From contig CAWGMT010000016.1 in assembly GCA_963823675.1 (NCBI GenBank), positions 496,001 to 560,000 on the forward strand: a stretch of 64,000 nucleotides of DNA, given 5' to 3'. Below the pieces are notes generated by a model that was given only the letters and a program-made list of their open reading frames with translations, ran no database searches and had not been told where the DNA came from. The stretch's first letter is position 1. Each line of letters opens with the position of its first letter. The stretch comes from CAWGMT01 sp963823675. Its GTDB lineage: Bacteria > Planctomycetota > Planctomycetia > Isosphaerales > Isosphaeraceae. Below, one piece after another: positions 61,535 to 64,000 of this stretch. The position numbers and the translations under genes were made by a program.

Positions 61535-62627
61535 GGTCTTACCTCAATTCGCTGCCCATTGCGGACCAATTCGTCTTGAGCGATGGAACGAGATTGATAA
61601 AAGTGTAGCCACTACGACGACTGTCTTCGACTGCCTTCTGCTCGGGCGGGCGACGGACCATACGTATTCGAGGCTTACCCTGATTCCGCTACGCTTACGG
61701 CCGCGACTTCGACGCTGGCTCATCACCACCGCGGTTGCGGTGGCTGTCTGGTTATTCGTTTGTTCGGCGGTGGCCTTCCGGCTCACCCGGCGTCCCAGGT
61801 CTCGGTTTGAGGAACCAGCGCCGACCGTGACATGGGGAAAGCTCGAAAGCCAGCGCCTCTTGACTTGCGACGGTCAGGAGATCGGTGCGTGGTTTGTGGA
61901 CGGGCGAGGGGACGCTCCAAGCGTACTCTGGATCCACGGCAACGGGGGAAACCGATCCCATGGTTTGAGCCGAGCGAAGGTGCTGGCTTCCCAGGGTTAC
62001 GCGGTACTGACGATCTCGCTGCGCGCCCATGGCGACTCCACGGGTGACTATCACGACATTGGCTACAGTGCACGCCAGGACGTCGAGGCTGCTGTTGCCT
62101 TTCTCGAACGTCACCGCACAGGCAGGCCGGTGATCGTGATGGGCAATTCCATGGGCTCGGCCGCAGCAATCTTCGCAGCCGGCGAGCTTGGCAATCGGGT
62201 TCACGGCTATGTGCTGGAAAGCCCTTACCAGGATCTGAAAATTGCAGTCTGGAATCGAATCGATGCCCATTTGCCTCCCGTGCTTCGCGAGGTTGCCTAC
62301 TCGGGACTGAGAATCGTCGGTCCCATCTTCCTTCCTCACCTGGAGCAAATCTCGCCGCTCAACGCAATTGCCGGTATCCCGCATGATGTGCCGGTCTTGA
62401 TTCTAGCAGGCGGTGCGGATCGGCTGGCACGTCCCGCGGAGGCCAAGGCCCTCTACAACCGGGTGGCAGCGCACGGCAAGCTGGTCTTCGTCCCCGGAGC
62501 TGGACATGGCAACTTGTTCAAGTCCGCTCCGGATCTGTATACCCGCACGGTTCTGGACTTTATCAGGGATATCGCACTCTCCAACCGCCTTGGCATGTCA
62601 AAGCGCGAGCCAAGTCAGGTTGAGTAA
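61482..62627 (+). CDS. Alpha/beta hydrolase with N-terminal membrane anchor
   Basis: The frame contains one hydrophobic helix (WLITTAVAVAVWLFVCSAVA) and an alpha/beta hydrolase domain. The oxyanion/lid motif is VLWIHGNGGNRS, SLRAHGDSTGD follows, the nucleophile elbow GNSMGSAAAIFAA contains the Ser (about 221), an Asp lies near LAGGADRLARPAEAK and a His in PGAGHGNLFKS. The true start is unclear: the frame opens at 61482 but overlaps the divergent peptidase start by 53 bases, and no in-frame start with a good ribosome site lies closer to the membrane helix. Some N-terminal sequence may be lost. Its stop overlaps the convergent methyltransferase by 30 bases. Confidence 0.75.
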   Translation: MPSTQASAIPAHQPRSCTVLPQFAAHCGPIRLERWNEIDKSVATTTTVFDCLLLGRATDHTYSRLTLIPLRLRPRLRRWLITTAVAVAVWLFVCSAVAFRLTRRPRSRFEEPAPTVTWGKLESQRLLTCDGQEIGAWFVDGRGDAPSVLWIHGNGGNRSHGLSRAKVLASQGYAVLTISLRAHGDSTGDYHDIGYSARQDVEAAVAFLERHRTGRPVIVMGNSMGSAAAIFAAGELGNRVHGYVLESPYQDLKIAVWNRIDAHLPPVLREVAYSGLRIVGPIFLPHLEQISPLNAIAGIPHDVPVLILAGGADRLARPAEAKALYNRVAAHGKLVFVPGAGHGNLFKSAPDLYTRTVLDFIRDIALSNRLGMSKREPSQVE

Positions 62628-63623
62628 GGCGTTGTCATCAAGCGGCTTGGGGGATTGGCTCAGCTTCTCGGTCGTGATCCCCGCCCCTTCCCACCAGCCA
62701 ACGGCTCTGAGCTGCCGTCGAGAGCCTGACCAGGTTCTGGCAGCGTGCAGGCGGTCGTTGATGGCCGCAGCGTAGTCGGGCGAGAGCTCAAAACCCAGGA
62801 ATCGCCGCTGGAGCTTCTTGGCAACGGTCAGTGTCGTGCCGCTGCCTCCAAAGGGGTCGAGCACGATATCACCGGGGTTTGAACAAGCGCGGATGATTCG
62901 TCCCAGGACTTGCTCGGGCATCTGGCAGCCGTGCCAGCCCGCGCGTTCTTTGAACGTGCCGCAAACTCGGGGGACGTACCAGGTGTCGCTCTCAGGAGCG
63001 AACCCATCCGGAACATCCTGCGGGCGAAGAATCCAAGTATCATCGGGCAACCGGCCATCAGGATTCGCCCGCGCGTCGAAGTAAATCAACTGCCGCGCTG
63101 ACGGCACCCGAATCTCGCGGTCGTTGAAGGTAAACCGTTTGGGGTCCTTCACAAAGTAAAATAGGTGGGCATGACTGCGGGCGAATTTCCTCGTGCAGTG
63201 GACCCCAAAAGTATAGTACCAGATTACCCAGCTTCGGAGTGACAATCCCAATTCGCGATGAAACAAGACTTTCAGCTCGGCAGCAAACTCGTCGCCGATC
63301 GCTAGCCAGAACGTGCCACTCGGTCCGAGAACGCGCACGACCTCACGGCCCCAGGCCATGGTCCATTTGAGATAAGCCTCGGCGTCGCGCCTGTCGTCGT
63401 AGATGTCGTAATCATAGCCGATGTTGAAGGGAGGATCAGCGAAAATCAGGTCGATTGTTCCCTCTTCGACCTTTGAAAATAGTTTCAGGCAGTCGCCGGT
63501 ATACAATCGGTCGAGCTCGAGCGAAGATTGAGGGCGGGGTGGAGAGCCGGTGGGGCGAACCGGGGATGATCCTGGACGCAAATCGGAAGTCTCGTTCGGC
63601 AGGTCGGACATGAGCGTTTTCAC
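62598..63623 (-). CDS. DNA adenine/cytosine-N4 methyltransferase, orphan
   Basis: The 341-residue protein is a beta-class amino-methyltransferase. Catalytic motif IV is D-P-P-F at 63-66 (ADPPFNIGY), and the AdoMet motif DPFGGSGTTL is at about 260. Between them is the target-recognition region. The GTG start overlaps the upstream regulator's stop (GTGA), so both are translated together. No restriction endonuclease gene is seen, so it is probably an orphan methyltransferase with a regulatory or cell-cycle role, or one partner is outside the window. The recognition site cannot be told from the sequence. Confidence 0.88.
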   Translation of the reverse strand: MKTLMSDLPNETSDLRPGSSPVRPTGSPPRPQSSLELDRLYTGDCLKLFSKVEEGTIDLIFADPPFNIGYDYDIYDDRRDAEAYLKWTMAWGREVVRVLGPSGTFWLAIGDEFAAELKVLFHRELGLSLRSWVIWYYTFGVHCTRKFARSHAHLFYFVKDPKRFTFNDREIRVPSARQLIYFDARANPDGRLPDDTWILRPQDVPDGFAPESDTWYVPRVCGTFKERAGWHGCQMPEQVLGRIIRACSNPGDIVLDPFGGSGTTLTVAKKLQRRFLGFELSPDYAAAINDRLHAARTWSGSRRQLRAVGWWEGAGITTEKLSQSPKPLDDNALLNLTWLAL

Positions 63624-64000
63624 TCTTCGTCGATCGAGGGAGGGACCGGCGTTCGAGGAGCAGGCCGGGAGAAGTCGCCCTCACCTGGATCAAGGCTATC
63701 ACCATTGCTATCGCGGCGGTCGTCTGCGGCTGAGGCAGAATCTACATGGTCGAGCCGGTACTCGGCAAGCTTCTTGTGCAGCGTGTTGCGGTTAATGCCC
63801 AGGCGGGCGGCCGCTTTGATCTGAACCCGGTCGCAGCTTTGCAGGACTTGCTGGATCAACTCGCGCTCGACGCGGCCGACGATGCGATCATGGAGATCGG
63901 TCGCAGCAGGTCCGGCGCAGCGGATGCCTTGGCGGACTAGTTCGGCGCAAAGTGCAGGCAGGTCGGTGCCGGCCCCGCGGGGCCGGATCGGCCGCGGCGC
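63620..64000 (-). CDS. C-terminal end of an NtrC-like regulator with Fis-type HTH (partial)
   Basis: The frame is open to the right edge. The visible 126 residues end with a Fis-type helix-turn-helix of sigma-54 activators: LHDRIVGRVERELIQQVL, then QIKAAARLGINRNTLHKKLAEYRLD, followed by an acidic/proline tail. The AAA+ and receiver parts lie outside the window. Its stop overlaps the methyltransferase start by four bases, which ties methylation and this regulator into one operon. Confidence 0.8.
   Translation of the reverse strand, partial: APRPIRPRGAGTDLPALCAELVRQGIRCAGPAATDLHDRIVGRVERELIQQVLQSCDRVQIKAAARLGINRNTLHKKLAEYRLDHVDSASAADDRRDSNGDSLDPGEGDFSRPAPRTPVPPSIDEE

Overview
The window is high-GC bacterial chromosome. 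The gene content points to a planctomycete, probably Isosphaeraceae-like, though no rRNA is present to confirm this. The markers are a DUF1559 pseudopilin, a PVC-type cytochrome/dehydrogenase fused or adjacent to a CehA-type hydrolase, an ECF sigma factor next to a giant Ser/Thr kinase with a WD40 sensor half, a surface protein with the planctomycete LEGR..LS N-terminal motif, a PEP-CTERM protein, and many large carboxypeptidase-regulatory/TPR secreted proteins. No tRNA, rRNA, CRISPR array, integrase or transposase gene was found.

Layout. 0-3 kb: LRR protein with a 36-bp tandem repeat and an ArnT-like glycosyltransferase. 3-12 kb: a replication block of dnaN, a dciA-like DUF721 gene and gyrB, preceded by a gene-free stretch with two DnaA-box-like sites, followed by a SWIM/SNF2 helicase. 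12-19 kb: one giant repeat-built surface protein on the minus strand, broken by two frameshifts. 19-32 kb: an accessory region built around an ECF sigma/STPK-WD40 operon. Six copies of a bipartite site (TGTCCG-N16-aCGGAT) precede the sigma gene and the secreted-protein genes, and three WD40 3' tails sit about 100 bp before those sites. 32-38 kb: esterase, hemA-ccsA couple, GT87 glycosyltransferase (frameshifted), double-domain GDPD. 39-49 kb: two large secreted proteins, carB (frameshifted), UDP-glucose dehydrogenase. 49-62 kb: two paralogous M28 peptidase/membrane proteins flanking a TPR gene, a CehA hydrolase/cytochrome dehydrogenase locus, a MarR regulator with a perfect 17-bp operator shared with a divergent ankyrin gene, a DUF1801/YdeI protein and a phasin-like protein. 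62-64 kb: an orphan DNA methyltransferase overlapping the 3' end of a Fis-type (NtrC-like) regulator that runs off the window.

Two general points matter to a reader. First, about eleven single or double base frameshifts interrupt otherwise well-conserved reading frames, including the core gene carB. Either the assembly carries indel errors or several genes are decaying, and sequence alone cannot decide between them. Second, the 21-31 kb region looks like a series of recombined sigma/kinase cassettes. It shares regulatory sites, tails and a deletion scar, and it is the best candidate here for a little-described regulatory system controlling cell-surface and secreted proteins.
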